The notes below the pieces were generated by a model that was not told where the DNA came from, did not search any database, and saw only the letters and a list, made by a program, of their open reading frames with translations. 32,651 nt of DNA from an uncultured Bacteroidales bacterium. GTDB lineage: Bacteria > Bacteroidota > Bacteroidia > Bacteroidales > UBA932. Positions 32,460 through 32,651 of this stretch are shown in pieces (within the stretch, counting starts at the first letter, position 1; every line of letters begins with the position of its first letter). The position numbers and the translations under genes are program-made. The DNA is taken from positions 1 to 32,651 of the forward strand of contig CANPZS010000023.1 in NCBI GenBank assembly GCA_947588835.1, written 5' to 3'.

Positions 32460-32558
32460 AATTCTATAAATACTTTTCTTTCAATAACGTATATTTCTTA
32501 TTCGCAATACAAAGGAAATATATTTTCCCCGATTATAAAAGCATCATAGGGCAAAATA

Positions 32559-32647
32559 CGTAATTCGGGTACTTTTATCCGTAAGCTGTGTACTTTGCTG
32601 AATATCATACTGAAACACTTACAATAAAACCCGTAATCGGGGTACTT
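32559..32647. promoter_or_regulatory. Three direct CGTAA-N5-GTACTT repeats, probable AraC-family operator
   Basis: CGTAA at 32559, 32580 and 32632, each followed by GTACTT exactly 10 bp after its start (32569, 32590, 32642). Starts are 21 bp and 52 bp apart, close to two and five helical turns, so all three face one side of the DNA. They lie between the AraC-family gene and the right edge. Confidence 0.7.
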
Positions 32648-32651
32648 CTGC

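Overview
The window looks like accessory DNA from a member of the Bacteroidales (Bacteroides, Parabacteroides or a relative). The evidence is the CTnDOT-type tyrosine recombinases, the RteA/RteB pair, the MobV and MobA mobilization proteins, DUF3408, a TonB-receptor-like barrel, lipoproteins with acidic residues after the lipid cysteine, and promoter boxes of the TAnnTTTG type. Almost everything right of position 4200 is on the minus strand.

Layout. (1) 1-4207: 3' part of a type I restriction gene hsdR, followed by a DUF3644 gene carrying a HEPN-like RNKLEH motif and broken by a frameshift in a run of eight A. (2) About 4237-12558: a compact, apparently intact integrative mobilizable element. 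In transcription order it holds a zinc-finger/four-HTH DNA-binding protein, a tyrosine integrase, a membrane protein, an excisionase-like HTH protein, a RepA-like ATPase, a 50-residue coupled ORF, a DUF6371 zinc/Toprim-like protein, a hairpin-rich oriT candidate and a MobV relaxase. (3) 12559-14179: debris, namely a leucine-rich-repeat protein, the N-terminus of an IS1634-like transposase, and an unknown gene split by a stop codon. (4) 14301-25338: rteA and a nonsense-mutated rteB, a frameshifted DUF2867 gene, lipoproteins, two GNAT acetyltransferases, a SecD-P1-head-like lipoprotein, a nonsense-mutated outer-membrane barrel and two tandem Crp-like regulators. (5) 25424-31302: remains of a CTnDOT-like conjugative element, with mobA, a cloverleaf-like palindrome, a frameshifted DUF3408 gene, an HTH protein, a frameshifted RhuM-like gene, two adjacent integrases, a candidate attachment core, and the C-terminal stub of another integrase. 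(6) 31496-32651: an AraC-family regulator with three phased repeats upstream.

How it fits together. Region 2 has what a mobilizable element needs: integration, excision, replication or priming, nicking and an origin. It would borrow a conjugation apparatus from elsewhere. Regions 3-5 look like a conjugative transposon in decay. Six genes there or beside it, plus the DUF3644 gene, can be restored by a single base change or one-base indel: DUF3644, the 13421-14179 gene, rteB, DUF2867, the outer-membrane barrel, DUF3408 and the RhuM-like gene. No transfer (tra) operon is visible and no tetQ lies upstream of rteA. Some of the four indels sit in short homopolymers, so assembly error must be excluded. 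The three nonsense codons are less easily explained that way.

The least explained items are the 125-bp four-way palindrome upstream of mobA, the CGTAA-N5-GTACTT repeats near the right edge, the GTCCC/GGGAC blocks around the ATPase/primase junction, the 10-bp-phased GTAAAC repeats at 12394-12419, and the free-standing SecD-head lipoprotein.
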